Positions 25,610 through 34,580 of a DNA stretch of 64,000 bases are shown here, one piece after another. Numbering within the stretch: the first letter of the stretch is position 1; each line of letters starts with the position of its first letter. Source of the DNA: Novosphingobium ovatum (GTDB lineage Bacteria; Pseudomonadota; Alphaproteobacteria; Sphingomonadales; Sphingomonadaceae); assembly GCF_009909235.1 (NCBI RefSeq), contig NZ_JAAAPO010000001.1, forward strand, positions 62,001-126,000, read 5' to 3'. Below the pieces are notes generated by a model, which did no database searches, was not told the DNA's origin, and saw only the letters and a list, made by a program, of their open reading frames with translations. The translations under genes and the position numbers were made by a program.

Positions 25610-27775
25610 ATGAGACTGAATCCCGCACGCGGCCGTCTGGCCGTGGCGCTGCTGGGCGGCGCAGCGCTCAGCGCGATGGCCATGCCCGCGCTGGCCGAAA
25701 CGGCCCCGGCGGCTGATACTGGCAGCGGTCTGAGCGACATCGTCGTCACCGCCACCCGTTCGGCCTCCTCGATCCAGAAGACGCCAGTGTCGGTCACCGC
25801 GCTGGGCGCCGAGGAGGTCAAGCGCCTGCAGATCACCAACGTCAAGGATCTGGGGCAGGTCGCCCCCAACGTCAAGTTCACGCAGGTGACTGGTGGTTCG
25901 GCGGGGATCTCGCCCTATATCCGTGGCGGCAGCGTGACGGACGGGTCGCTGATCACCTCGGAACCCGATGTCGGCATCTACATCGACGATGTGTATCAGC
26001 CGCGCACCGCCGCCAGCTTTATCGAAGCCATCGATATCGAGCGTATCGAGGTGCTGCGCGGGCCGCAGGGCACGCTGTATGGCCGCAACAGCGCGGCGGG
26101 CGCGTTGAAGATCATCACCCGTGAGCCGGGCGCCACCTTCCGCCTGTCGACCGAGGCGGCCGTGGGCACCTGGGGCGAATTCAGCCTGAAGGGCAACGCC
26201 AGCGGTCCGGTGACGCAGGATGGCAAGCTGCGCGCGGGCTTTTCGGCCATGCACCGCGAACGTGATGGCGGACGCCAGTACAACGCCACGTTGCAAAAGG
26301 CGGTGGGCGCGGAAAACTTCACCGGTTTCGAAGGCCAGCTGGTCTATGTGACCGAGGGCTTCAAGGCCAAGGCTAAGGGCTTCTACTCGCACTATTCCAG
26401 CGATGGCCAGTATGCCGTGGCGATCAGCCCGTTCTACACCGGCAGCAATTATCTGGCCGCGCCGCCGACCAGCGGTTCGTACCGCACGGTGCTCAGCCCC
26501 TCGCCGTCCTTCACCAATTCGACGCAATATGGCCTGAACCTCAACCTCGAAGCCGATCTGGGCCCGAACACCAAGCTGACCTCGATCACCTCGTGGTCGC
26601 ATCTGGATGACGCCTGGCGCGAGGAATTCTCGGGCGGCGTGCCGTGGGCGGCGCTGGGCATCACCGCGCCCGGTTACATGGCGCTGTTTGACCGCACCAG
26701 CTATATGGGCGACAGCAGCTTTACGCAGGAATTGCAGCTCAAGGGCAGTGTGGCCGATGGTCTGCTGACCTATGTGGCGGGCCTGTATTACTTTAACGAA
26801 AAGGGCACGCAGGACGTCTATTCGACGATCTTCTTTGGCCCCTCGACCACCAATTACGCGATCACCACCGACAGCTATGCCGCCTTTGGTCAGGTCAGCC
26901 TGCACCCGGTGGCGGGCCTGACGGTTACGGCCGGTGGCCGCTGGACCGAGGACAAGAAGACCTTCAACGCGATGATGGGCGCCTCGCCGGTCAATCGCCG
27001 CGATACCTGGCGCAATTTCCTGCCCAAGGTGGGCGTGGATTATCAGTTGTCGCGCGATGTCTTCCTTTATGCCTCCTATTCCGAAGGCTTCAAGGCGGGC
27101 GGTTACAACGGTCTGGCCACCACGCTGACCGCGCTGTCCACCCCCTATGGCCCGCAGAACGTCAAGGCCTATGAAATCGGCTTCAAGTCCGAATTCTTTG
27201 ACCACAAGGCGCGTCTGAACGTGTCGGCCTTCATCAACGATTATGCCCGCCTGCAACAGCAGACGGTCGATAATCTGGGCAATTTCCTGACGCAGAACTA
27301 TGCCGGTCTGCACAAGGGTGTCGAGATCGAGGCCAGCGTCAAGCCGTTCCCGGCCCTGACGCTGTGGGGCAATGCCGCCTTCAACGAGGCCAAGTACAAG
27401 CGTTCGGCCGAGACGTCGGCAGCCGCGGGCAGCTATGTCGGCAACCAGATGACCAGCGTGCCCAAGTTCCAGTACACCTTTGGCGGTGATCTGGTGGCCC
27501 CGTTTGGTCCGGGCAATTTCGTGGCGGGTCTGAACTATTCGATCCGCGCCGATTACTATGCCACGCCCGACAATCTGTGGATCGGCCATGTGCCGCGCAC
27601 CGATATCCTCAATGGTTATGTCGGCTATGACTATGGCCGCTGGGCGCTGCGCGTTTCGGGCAAGAACCTGACCGATCAGACCTATTGGACCACCGGCTTT
27701 GCCTTCAGCGTGGTGGCGCCGCGCTTTATGGCCGATCCGGCCACCTGGCGCGTGTCGCTGGGCTACAAGTTCTAA
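25610..27775 (+). CDS. TonB-dependent outer-membrane receptor
   Basis: 721 residues. A signal peptide (about 1-29, cleavage near ALAET) leads to a TonB-box-like segment and the plug domain (DIVVTATRSASSIQKTPVSV, then YIDDVYQPRT and IERIEVLRGPQGTLYGRN). The remaining ~500 residues are alternating beta strands of a 22-strand barrel ending in LGYKF with terminal Phe. GGGGAG about 8 bases before the ATG supports the start. The barrel type is that of the large sphingomonad receptor family used for bulky hydrophobic substrates or siderophores; genome context points to the catabolic substrate. Confidence 0.95.
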   Translation: MRLNPARGRLAVALLGGAALSAMAMPALAETAPAADTGSGLSDIVVTATRSASSIQKTPVSVTALGAEEVKRLQITNVKDLGQVAPNVKFTQVTGGSAGISPYIRGGSVTDGSLITSEPDVGIYIDDVYQPRTAASFIEAIDIERIEVLRGPQGTLYGRNSAAGALKIITREPGATFRLSTEAAVGTWGEFSLKGNASGPVTQDGKLRAGFSAMHRERDGGRQYNATLQKAVGAENFTGFEGQLVYVTEGFKAKAKGFYSHYSSDGQYAVAISPFYTGSNYLAAPPTSGSYRTVLSPSPSFTNSTQYGLNLNLEADLGPNTKLTSITSWSHLDDAWREEFSGGVPWAALGITAPGYMALFDRTSYMGDSSFTQELQLKGSVADGLLTYVAGLYYFNEKGTQDVYSTIFFGPSTTNYAITTDSYAAFGQVSLHPVAGLTVTAGGRWTEDKKTFNAMMGASPVNRRDTWRNFLPKVGVDYQLSRDVFLYASYSEGFKAGGYNGLATTLTALSTPYGPQNVKAYEIGFKSEFFDHKARLNVSAFINDYARLQQQTVDNLGNFLTQNYAGLHKGVEIEASVKPFPALTLWGNAAFNEAKYKRSAETSAAAGSYVGNQMTSVPKFQYTFGGDLVAPFGPGNFVAGLNYSIRADYYATPDNLWIGHVPRTDILNGYVGYDYGRWALRVSGKNLTDQTYWTTGFAFSVVAPRFMADPATWRVSLGYKF

Positions 27776-27819
27776 GACTGCCAGCGTCGGTTCGTGGGGG
27801 ATCACCTTCGAACCTGCAG

Positions 27820-27864
27820 CGGGCCGGTCGCCGTGGCACCCCTTTTGCCACGGAGGCCGGCCCG
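27820..27864 (+). terminator. long two-part hairpin after the TonB receptor gene
   Basis: CGGGCCGG pairs with CCGGCCCG (outer, 8 bp) and CCGTGGC with GCCACGG (inner, 7 bp), separated by small symmetric internal loops, 45 bases after the stop codon. No T run follows directly, but its stability suggests transcript ending or 3' end protection. Confidence 0.6.
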
Positions 27865-27989
27865 TTCGCCGTTTGGCCGCCCGTCATGGCCGGCGACTAT
27901 CTGATGGGCGGATGATTGGCGCGGGGCGTGGCGCGGGGGCTTGGCCGGGGTTAGACTTGCCGGTGGTATTTCGCCACAGGAGCGCCCCC

Positions 27990-28925
27990 ATGACTGACGA
28001 CATCCTTGCCACTGATCGCCGTGCCTTGCTGGGGGCGCTGGCCGCTGTGCCGGTGCTGGGCGGCGTGTGGAGCGGTCAGGCAAGCGCCGCGCCGGTAAAC
28101 CAGCCGCGCCGATTTTTCATCACCGCCGATGGGGGGCGTCAGGTCGAGATCACCGAATGGGTGCCGCGTGGGCGTCCGGTGGGGATCATCCTGTTCAGCC
28201 ATGGCGCGGGATCGGCGCCCAAATATTACGATCCGATCATTCTACCGCTGGTCCAGGCGGGATGGCGGGTGCTGGGGCCGCTGCATGTCGATTCGCGCGA
28301 ACACCCCGACACCAAGAAATTCCCCGGCCTGACCACATGGAAGGCGCGGGTGGAGGATTTCCGCGCGTTGCAGGACCATATCGGCCATGCGCCCTATGTG
28401 GCGATGGGCCATTCCTATGGCGGGATGACGGCGCTGGTGCTGGGCGGGGCCGAGGCACAGCGGCCCGAAGGCCTGACCGGCCCGTTCACCGATGGCAAGG
28501 CGCTGGCGGTGGTCGCCTTCTCGCCGCCCGCCGCTATCCCTGTGCTGATCACCAGGGAAGGCTATGGCAAGATCGCCGTGCCCGCGCTGGTGCAAACGGG
28601 CACCACCGACATTGTGCCGGGCATCACCGGCGCCACCCCCGACGCATGGCGCAGCCATCTGGACGGCTATGACGCGGCGCCGCCGGGCGGGCACCGCTAT
28701 GGTTTGGTGCTGGAAGGGGTGAACCATTATTTTGGCGGGATGATTTGTGATTTCACCCAGCCCGGACCGCCCGTCCCGGCGCGCATGGCGGATGCCAACC
28801 GCATCACGCATCTGTTCCTCAAGGCCTATGGCCACAAGCTGCGCAGTGCCGCCGCCCTGCGCGCCCGTGTGGCGCTGGACGCGGCGGTGAGCGATGCGCT
28901 GCCGGTGCGGTTGATGACCAAGTAA
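27990..28925 (+). CDS. exported alpha/beta hydrolase (dienelactone-hydrolase/PAF-acetylhydrolase-like)
   Basis: 311 residues. The N-terminus has DRRALLGALAAVPVLGGVW and an Ala-rich cleavage region, a Tat-like signal, so it acts in the periplasm. The elbow MGHSYGGM supplies Ser, TGTTDIVPGI the Asp and EGVNHYFGG the His. AGGAG 7 bases before the ATG defines the start; an upstream extension covers the receptor terminator hairpin and was rejected. An esterase on an imported ester or lactone before inner-membrane transport would fit its position after the receptor. Confidence 0.85.
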   Translation: MTDDILATDRRALLGALAAVPVLGGVWSGQASAAPVNQPRRFFITADGGRQVEITEWVPRGRPVGIILFSHGAGSAPKYYDPIILPLVQAGWRVLGPLHVDSREHPDTKKFPGLTTWKARVEDFRALQDHIGHAPYVAMGHSYGGMTALVLGGAEAQRPEGLTGPFTDGKALAVVAFSPPAAIPVLITREGYGKIAVPALVQTGTTDIVPGITGATPDAWRSHLDGYDAAPPGGHRYGLVLEGVNHYFGGMICDFTQPGPPVPARMADANRITHLFLKAYGHKLRSAAALRARVALDAAVSDALPVRLMTK

Positions 28926-28946
28926 CCGGCCTGTCCGAATGGTGCG

Positions 28947-28974
28947 AAAAGGGGTGCTGCGGCGCCCCTTTTTT
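28947..28974 (+). terminator. rho-independent terminator of the exported hydrolase
   Basis: AAAAGGGGTG and CGCCCCTTTT pair around a short loop and are followed by more T residues. A typical intrinsic terminator 22 bases after the stop codon. Confidence 0.85.
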
Positions 28975-29016
28975 GTGGGCGCACTGTGTGGGCAAGCGGT
29001 CACCGGGGGACGGGTA

Positions 29017-29050
29017 AACAAAAACCCGGCCCCCGTGACAGGGGCCGGGT
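29017..29050 (-). terminator. rho-independent terminator of the methyltransferase operon
   Basis: Read on the minus strand, CCCGGCCCC pairs with GGGGCCGGG (29025-29049) and is followed by TTTTTGTTT. It ends the leftward two-gene transcript. Confidence 0.85.
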
Positions 29051-29096
29051 CTGTGTGGCCGCCGCAGGGAGGCATGGCGGCCATGGAAGCAGGGCG

Positions 29097-29459
29097 TCAG
29101 CCTTCGGCGATCTCGTCGATCATCTGGTTGAAGCCCTCGGTGGTTTCGGCGTCAGAGGCTTCCTGCGCTTCCTTGCGGGCCAGATAGAACAGGCGCTCAA
29201 GGAAGTTCTGACGGCGGGCCTCACGCTCTTCCAGCGCGGCCTGATCCAGTTCCAGCGCCTCGATGCCGGCGGCCAGATCCATGCCGCTGGCCTTGGCCAC
29301 GCGCTCGGCGCTGTCCAGACGGTCGCGCAGGGTCGACAATTCGCTGGCCAGCACCATGATCATCGACATGGCGGTGTCCATGCCGGGCGCGTCATAGAAC
29401 TGGGGGCGCTTGCCCTTGGCGTCCTTGATGACGTGGGGGCGAGTGGTGGTATCGGTCAT
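29097..29459 (-). CDS. hypothetical coiled-coil protein
   Basis: 120 residues, acidic and mostly helical, with heptad-like stretches from about 35 to 100 (SELSTLRDRLDSAERVAK and ALEEREARRQNFLERLF). No membrane segment, signal or known domain. It starts 15 bases after the stop of the methyltransferase gene and shares its terminator, so the two are made together. A partner or assembly subunit of the methyltransferase is a natural guess. I do not recognise the family. Confidence 0.75.
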   Translation of the reverse strand: MTDTTTRPHVIKDAKGKRPQFYDAPGMDTAMSMIMVLASELSTLRDRLDSAERVAKASGMDLAAGIEALELDQAALEEREARRQNFLERLFYLARKEAQEASDAETTEGFNQMIDEIAEG

Positions 29460-29474
29460 TCCTGTAATCCCCCG

Positions 29475-30704
29475 TCAGGCCGCATCGGCCATGGCTGCGC
29501 TTTTTTGCGCGATCAGCACTTCCCAGCCGCCGCCCGGCGCGAATTCACCGGCGGTAAAGTCACGCTCGGCCACGTCCTCGGCCGCGCTCTGGCTGTAGCC
29601 TTCGGCCTGTGCGGCAAATTCCATGACCGCCATGGGCGCGGTGTCAAAGCGCACCGCCGACCGCTCAAAACCGACCTTCTCGGCCAGAGCGATCTGGTCC
29701 AGATCACGCATCGCGCCCCAGAACGGCTCGTTGTTGTACCAGGTCTCGTTGTCCAGAATGAACTGGGTGAACGGGTCCATCAGGTCGAACGGGGGCAAGT
29801 CGGCGTGGATCATCAGACCGCCGGGGGCCAGCACGCGGTGCGCTTCGGCGAACACGCGGGGCATGGCCTTGCCGCTGGTTTCGTGCAGCAGGATGTGGCT
29901 GACGACCAGATCGAAGTAACCGTCCTCAAAGGTGGTTTCCTCGGCGTTCATGGCGGCAAAGTTGACGTCCAGACCCATGCCGGCGGCGCGGGCATGGGCG
30001 TAACGCACGCAGGGCGCGCCCACGTCGATGCCCCACACCTCGGCGTCGGGGAAGTATTCCTTGTACGGCAGGGTCGAGTGACCCACCGTGCAGCCCATGT
30101 CCAGAATGCGCTTGGGCTTGAAGTCGGGGGTGTGGCGGCGCAGGTAATTGCACACGCTGCGGCCCATGTCGTCGTTGTTGGGGCCGGTATAGCCCATCGA
30201 ATACAGGAACACGCCGCGATCATACAGCGCGCCCACGGCCACATCGTCCCGCGTCACTTCGCTGCAATAGCCGCCGGGCATGCAGTGGATGTCGACCGCC
30301 GTGACATAACGGGGCGGCACGAAATCGGGCGAGATGCGCAGTTCGGCCTTGGACTTGGCCGACAGTTCCTTGGCGCGCTCGATCAGTTCGGGCAGTTCGC
30401 GGTCGACCGAGACGTTGACCGATTCCCACAGCAATTCCTGCGCGATGCGGTTGTTGGCCGCATAATGCTGGAAATAGGCATCCTTGATCATGCCCTTGCG
30501 GATGTCGGCGCGGTTCTGCGGCGTGCGCTTGTGTTCCTTTTCGAACGCCTTGGCGACGCGGGTGTTATAGATGGGGGTGAGACCCGGCAACAGGGTGCTC
30601 TGAATGAACCCCTTGAAGCTTTTTGCAAACTCTTGCCGCGCCGCCTCGTCAGCGGTGGCAGAAGGCAGCATTGGGTGGCTCGCTTGCTGGAATGTGTTGA
30701 GCAT
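29475..30704 (-). CDS. class I SAM-dependent methyltransferase with long N-terminal domain
   Basis: 409 residues. The first ~190 residues are helical and unfamiliar (KSFKGFIQSTLLPGL, IKDAYFQHYAANN). The methyltransferase fold follows, with motif I ILDMGCTVGHST, an acidic post-strand-2 segment (VWGIDVGAP), DLVVSHILLHE and LAPGGLMIHADLP. The Thr-Val in place of the usual G-x-G middle is like the ubiquinone/menaquinone-type enzymes. It is first in a two-gene operon and divergent from the DUF1838 gene across 200 bases. The acceptor is unknown. Confidence 0.85.
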   Translation of the reverse strand: MLNTFQQASHPMLPSATADEAARQEFAKSFKGFIQSTLLPGLTPIYNTRVAKAFEKEHKRTPQNRADIRKGMIKDAYFQHYAANNRIAQELLWESVNVSVDRELPELIERAKELSAKSKAELRISPDFVPPRYVTAVDIHCMPGGYCSEVTRDDVAVGALYDRGVFLYSMGYTGPNNDDMGRSVCNYLRRHTPDFKPKRILDMGCTVGHSTLPYKEYFPDAEVWGIDVGAPCVRYAHARAAGMGLDVNFAAMNAEETTFEDGYFDLVVSHILLHETSGKAMPRVFAEAHRVLAPGGLMIHADLPPFDLMDPFTQFILDNETWYNNEPFWGAMRDLDQIALAEKVGFERSAVRFDTAPMAVMEFAAQAEGYSQSAAEDVAERDFTAGEFAPGGGWEVLIAQKSAAMADAA

Positions 30705-30904
30705 CGGGCGACTCCCTGGTGAAACGGCGCGTGTCTGTCAGATGTGTATTGTCAGCGCCAAGAGCAAGGACTGCCCCGATGGGTTATCCGTCAGGTGGAC
30801 AGCAAATCGCATGGTCCCTGTACGCCGACACCGATAGGGAAGAGAACACGCCCAGCCGATCCCCCCATTGACCTGGGGCAAATTTCCAAGAGGGAGTGCC
30901 TTTC

Positions 30905-31966
30905 ATGGACGACACAAAGATGACCCGGCGCGATGCGTTCGGTCTGGCCGGCGTGGCCGCCACCGCTGCGGCCGGCGCCGCATTGACGCCCGCCACCGCG
31001 CAGGCCGCCTCGACGGGCCGCAAGAAGAAGATCGATTTTGTCACCAAGATCGACTTCAAGGACCCCAAGTGGACCCGCGACACCTATGCCCGCCTGGACG
31101 CCGACGTCGAGCCCGGCAAGGAAAAATGCGGCTGGATCCGTGGCAAGATCTTTGGCGTGCGCGACAACGAGGCGGTGCGCCCGCTGATGAACGTCGAAGG
31201 CTTCTCCTTTGTGCGCATCAACCGCCTGCCCGATGGCAGCTGGCGCCGCCTGTTGCGTGAGGTCGTGTTCTATCGCGATCTGGAAACCAACGAGATCCTG
31301 AAGGAATGGACCAACCCGTACACCGGTGAGCGAGTCAAGGTCGTGCCCATCGCCAACGATCCGTTCAACTTTACCATCAGCGAATTCGTGCCCGAACCGC
31401 CCTCCTATGGCGGCATGCAGGTGGTCAAGCGCGAGCCCAAGCCCTTCCTGCAGGACTGGCAGTGGGGCCCGGAAGGCACGATGATCCTGAACACCGGCAT
31501 CGACATGATCTATCCCAACGCGCTGCGCCCGGATGTGTGGCCGCGCGAAAGCTCGGGCTGGATGAACCGCGTGTCGGAACAGTTCATCTATGTGGTCAAG
31601 AAGGCCGACGTCGAGAACCCCAACCTGACGCATATCCCCCACACCGGTTCGTGGAGCCGCATCACGCCGTGGCTGCCGTGGATGATGATGGGTCAGGCGC
31701 CCGGCCACATGAGCTATTTCACCCACTTCTCGACCATTCCCAATGGCATTGCCGGTTTGCCCGCCGATTTGGTGGCCGCCGCCCGCGCCATGGACGAAAA
31801 GTGGCTGCACGCGCCCGAAACCGACTACGGCCCGTCGCTCTCCAGCCTCGAAAACTACTCGCGCGAGCAAAAGCCCTCGCCGATCCCGAACGGTTGGTCG
31901 GTGCCGCAGCCGCCCGCGCCCAAGGGGCCGTTCCCGCCCCGTCCGCCGCTGAACTCCAAGCCGTAA
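30905..31966 (+). CDS. DUF1838-family exported protein
   Basis: 353 residues. The Tat signal TRRDAFGLAGVAATAAAG is clear, ending near ATAQA. The mature part (PGKEKCGWIRGKIFGV, RLLREVVFYRDLETNEIL, WTNPYTGERV) matches what I know as DUF1838, a family with no established biochemical role that often sits in sphingomonad catabolic regions. AGGGAG 8 bases before the ATG gives the start; an in-frame GTG overlaps this site and was not used. It probably binds or converts an extracytoplasmic compound. Confidence 0.82.
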   Translation: MDDTKMTRRDAFGLAGVAATAAAGAALTPATAQAASTGRKKKIDFVTKIDFKDPKWTRDTYARLDADVEPGKEKCGWIRGKIFGVRDNEAVRPLMNVEGFSFVRINRLPDGSWRRLLREVVFYRDLETNEILKEWTNPYTGERVKVVPIANDPFNFTISEFVPEPPSYGGMQVVKREPKPFLQDWQWGPEGTMILNTGIDMIYPNALRPDVWPRESSGWMNRVSEQFIYVVKKADVENPNLTHIPHTGSWSRITPWLPWMMMGQAPGHMSYFTHFSTIPNGIAGLPADLVAAARAMDEKWLHAPETDYGPSLSSLENYSREQKPSPIPNGWSVPQPPAPKGPFPPRPPLNSKP

Positions 31967-32097
31967 GGCTCAGCGCTTTAAACCGATTGGTCACCTGACC
32001 AACGCGCCCGACCGGTCCCGCATATCTGGGGCCGGTCGTTTGCGTTTGGGGAGGCGCGTTTGGCGCCCGCGCGGATGACGCCCGAATGCCGCGCAGC

Positions 32098-32134
32098 AAA
32101 AAGGCCGGGAAGGGCGTTACCTCCCCGGCCTTTT
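32098..32134. terminator. bidirectional terminator between convergent genes
   Basis: AAAAAGGCCGGGAAG and CTCCCCGGCCTTTT form a GC-rich stem with A and T runs on the two sides, so it can end both the DUF1838 transcript and the opposing FAD oxidase transcript. Confidence 0.85.
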
Positions 32135-32181
32135 GGCCCAGCCCTTTGGCCCGGCCTTGTGCCTTTGGCTTTATGCCGCGA

Positions 32182-33732
32182 TCAGAAGCCCAGCGCGCCG
32201 GGGTTCATCAGCCCCTTGGGGTCCAGCTCGGCCTTGATCTTGTGGATCAGGTTGCTGGCCTGCGCCTGCAAACGCGGCTGATAGGGATAGGCGCGGCCCA
32301 GCTGGAAATGGCCCGAGCCATATTCCTGCATCAGCGCGACGACCGCTTCCTTCAGTTCGTTGGCATAGGCCTTGGCCTCCGCATTGGCGGGATAGTCCTT
32401 GAGGCTGGCGATCCAGTCCGGACCCAGCGTTTCCAGGTGATAGGGCGTGCGCGCGTCCGGCCAATACAGGGCGATCTCGTACAGGAACCCGCTGGAGCCA
32501 ACGGGCGAGAACATCGTGCCGGTCCACACGCCCAGCCGTTCCATGTCGGCCTTGCGCGTGGCCAGCAGCGCCATATAGGCGTTGTGGAAGGGCACCACAT
32601 TGCGGTGCGCCAGCACGCCATGGATCGGCACCCAGCGTTCGCCATTGGGGCCAAGGATATTGGCCAGCGGCGCAAACGGCATCGAGCGGACGAATTCGGG
32701 GATCGAATTGGCGATCTCGCGGCCATAGGGTTCCATGATCGCGCGCAGGCGGGCGGCGCGGTGCTGGGCGTCCGCTGGGTCAAAGCCTTCGACGATGAAG
32801 TGGCACATATAGGCGCCCGACCGCATCGGGTTTTCGCCCGCAATCGCCATCTTCAGCAATTGCTTGATCGCGCGGATCTTGGATGGCGACTTCTTGAAGA
32901 TGGCAGCGGCGATCTTCAACCGCGCGCCCATGCCCTCGTTGCGGCCGATCTGCCCCTGCGAGAGCGCCAGATCCAGACCAAAGTGCGAATCATCCAGCCG
33001 CGCCAATTGCGCTTGACGCACACCGGCATGGCATTGGGCAAAATCGTCAAAGGCAAAGGAGAGCGTTTCGGCATGCTGCATCGCGCGCAGCAGGGGCAGG
33101 CGGATGCGCGCCTTGACCCCCAGCGTGCCGCAATCGCCGGTAAACAGCGCGGCCATGTCCGGACCATAATGGCGCATGCCGGTGGCCATGTCGGTGGACA
33201 GCAGTTCACCATTGGCCAGCACGACATCAATGCTCAACACGCTTTGCGCCGAGATGCCGTGGGCGGCGGTGCCATGGCTGACCGAGTTCTGGCTGACCGA
33301 GCCGCCAATCGTCGCCGCAATGCCCGAAAACGGCCCCCAGAACGGCGTGCGCAACCCGCGCGCGTCCAGCGCTTCCTTCAGCGCTTTCCACGTTACGCCC
33401 GCCTCAACGGTGACAACCGCGTTTTCCTCGTCGATCTCCATCGCGGTCAGCGCGCCGGTGTCGATCAGCACATGGCCGCCCGGTCCATACAAATAGCCAT
33501 CGGTATAGGACGCGCCGCCGCCGCGCGGCACCATCGCCACGCCCGCATCGTTGCACAGCGCCACGACCGCCTGCAATTCGGCCACGCTGCCCGGGCGCGC
33601 CACCGCCAGCGGCACGCCGCCTGTGCGGTAAACGTCATTGGCCATATAGGCCAGCCGGTCGGCGGCATCGGTCAGGCTGCCAGTGGGCAAGGCGGCTGCC
33701 AACTGCTGCTTCAGGGTTGCGGTGTCCGTCAT
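32182..33732 (-). CDS. FAD-linked oxidase (PCMH/VAO-type flavoprotein)
   Basis: 516 residues. The PCMH FAD-binding half has VARPGSVAELQAVVALC, PRGGGASYTDGY and the loop TIGGSVSQNSVSHGTAAHG; the C-terminal half ends in AELDPKGLMNPGALGF, as in vanillyl-alcohol oxidase, 4-cresol dehydrogenase and glycolate/D-lactate dehydrogenases. Such enzymes oxidise benzylic alcohols, para-alkylphenols or 2-hydroxy acids. It diverges from a cytochrome b561 gene with 238 bases between, so the reduced flavin could hand electrons to a quinone or cytochrome. Covalent flavin attachment cannot be judged. Confidence 0.87.
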   Translation of the reverse strand: MTDTATLKQQLAAALPTGSLTDAADRLAYMANDVYRTGGVPLAVARPGSVAELQAVVALCNDAGVAMVPRGGGASYTDGYLYGPGGHVLIDTGALTAMEIDEENAVVTVEAGVTWKALKEALDARGLRTPFWGPFSGIAATIGGSVSQNSVSHGTAAHGISAQSVLSIDVVLANGELLSTDMATGMRHYGPDMAALFTGDCGTLGVKARIRLPLLRAMQHAETLSFAFDDFAQCHAGVRQAQLARLDDSHFGLDLALSQGQIGRNEGMGARLKIAAAIFKKSPSKIRAIKQLLKMAIAGENPMRSGAYMCHFIVEGFDPADAQHRAARLRAIMEPYGREIANSIPEFVRSMPFAPLANILGPNGERWVPIHGVLAHRNVVPFHNAYMALLATRKADMERLGVWTGTMFSPVGSSGFLYEIALYWPDARTPYHLETLGPDWIASLKDYPANAEAKAYANELKEAVVALMQEYGSGHFQLGRAYPYQPRLQAQASNLIHKIKAELDPKGLMNPGALGF

Positions 33733-33970
33733 GGGGCTCTCGTCTCGTCTGGTTGGATGTGGGCGCGTGTCCGAAAGGTGGCACGCGATGCCCGCCTGTC
33801 GATGTGTCCCAGTTGGCCCGGTTTAGGCAAGGGGCGCATTGAACGGACGCACGATGGGGAACTATCCGCGCTGCGGCCAATCGCCATACGGCCGCAGGCA
33901 AGCCGCGCGCGCTTGGCAGGATCGGGGTGCGGACACCGGTGGTCATTTGGCCGGGGGCGGGAGAACAGGC

Positions 33971-34579
33971 ATGGGGCAGGCAGCAGGATGGAGCGGGGTG
34001 CAGAAGGTGCTGCACTGGACGATGGCGGCGGCTATTGCGGTCGAGGTGCCGGTGGGTTTCATCATGGGCTGGACCTATGCCGACAAGACGCCGCAGGGCG
34101 CGGCCAAACATCTGCTGTCCAGTCAGATCCACCACACGCTGGGGTTGTTGCTGCTGGCGGCGGTGCTGTGGCGACTGACGCTGCGGATGCGCAACACCGC
34201 CCCGCCCGCGCCCGATGGCACCAGCCCGGCACAGGCGCGGCTGGCCAGCGGCTTGCAGGGGCTGCTTTATCTGGGGATGCTGATCGTGCCGCTGTCGGGC
34301 TGGGCGGCGCTGTCCTCGCTGGGGTCGGGCGGGGGCTATCCCGCGCCGCCGATCTGGTTCTTTGGCCATGACGGTTTTGGGCCCGGCGGCATGATCCCGC
34401 ATATTGTGCCACCGGTGCCATGGAACGCGCACACCTTGTTCAAATACGGCTTTTTCGGCGCGATCCACCGCTGGGCGCTGATCATCGGCGGTTGCGCGCT
34501 GGCGCTGCATATCGCGGGGGCGCTGATGCACCAATTCGTGCTGCGCGATGGGCTGATTGGCCGGATGTGGCGGGGCTGA
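33971..34579 (+). CDS. cytochrome b561
   Basis: 202 residues with four membrane helices. Haem-ligand histidines are expected in VLHWTMA (helix 1), SSQIHHTLG (helix 2), AIHRWALI (helix 3/4) and LALHIAGALMHQF (helix 4), the pattern of bacterial b561 (prokaryotic cytochrome b561 superfamily). GGAG 8 bases before the ATG marks the start. The stop codon is directly followed by the ATG of the AllA-like gene, so they are co-transcribed. Role: electron transfer between quinone and a soluble or periplasmic partner, possibly superoxide handling. Confidence 0.9.
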   Translation: MGQAAGWSGVQKVLHWTMAAAIAVEVPVGFIMGWTYADKTPQGAAKHLLSSQIHHTLGLLLLAAVLWRLTLRMRNTAPPAPDGTSPAQARLASGLQGLLYLGMLIVPLSGWAALSSLGSGGGYPAPPIWFFGHDGFGPGGMIPHIVPPVPWNAHTLFKYGFFGAIHRWALIIGGCALALHIAGALMHQFVLRDGLIGRMWRG

Positions 34580-34580
34580 C

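Noticed and set aside
25478..27805. A 775-codon open frame on the minus strand opposite the TonB receptor gene.
   Set aside because: It is the antisense of a strongly supported receptor gene; its sequence is His/Arg/Gly-rich without domains, a normal effect of high GC.
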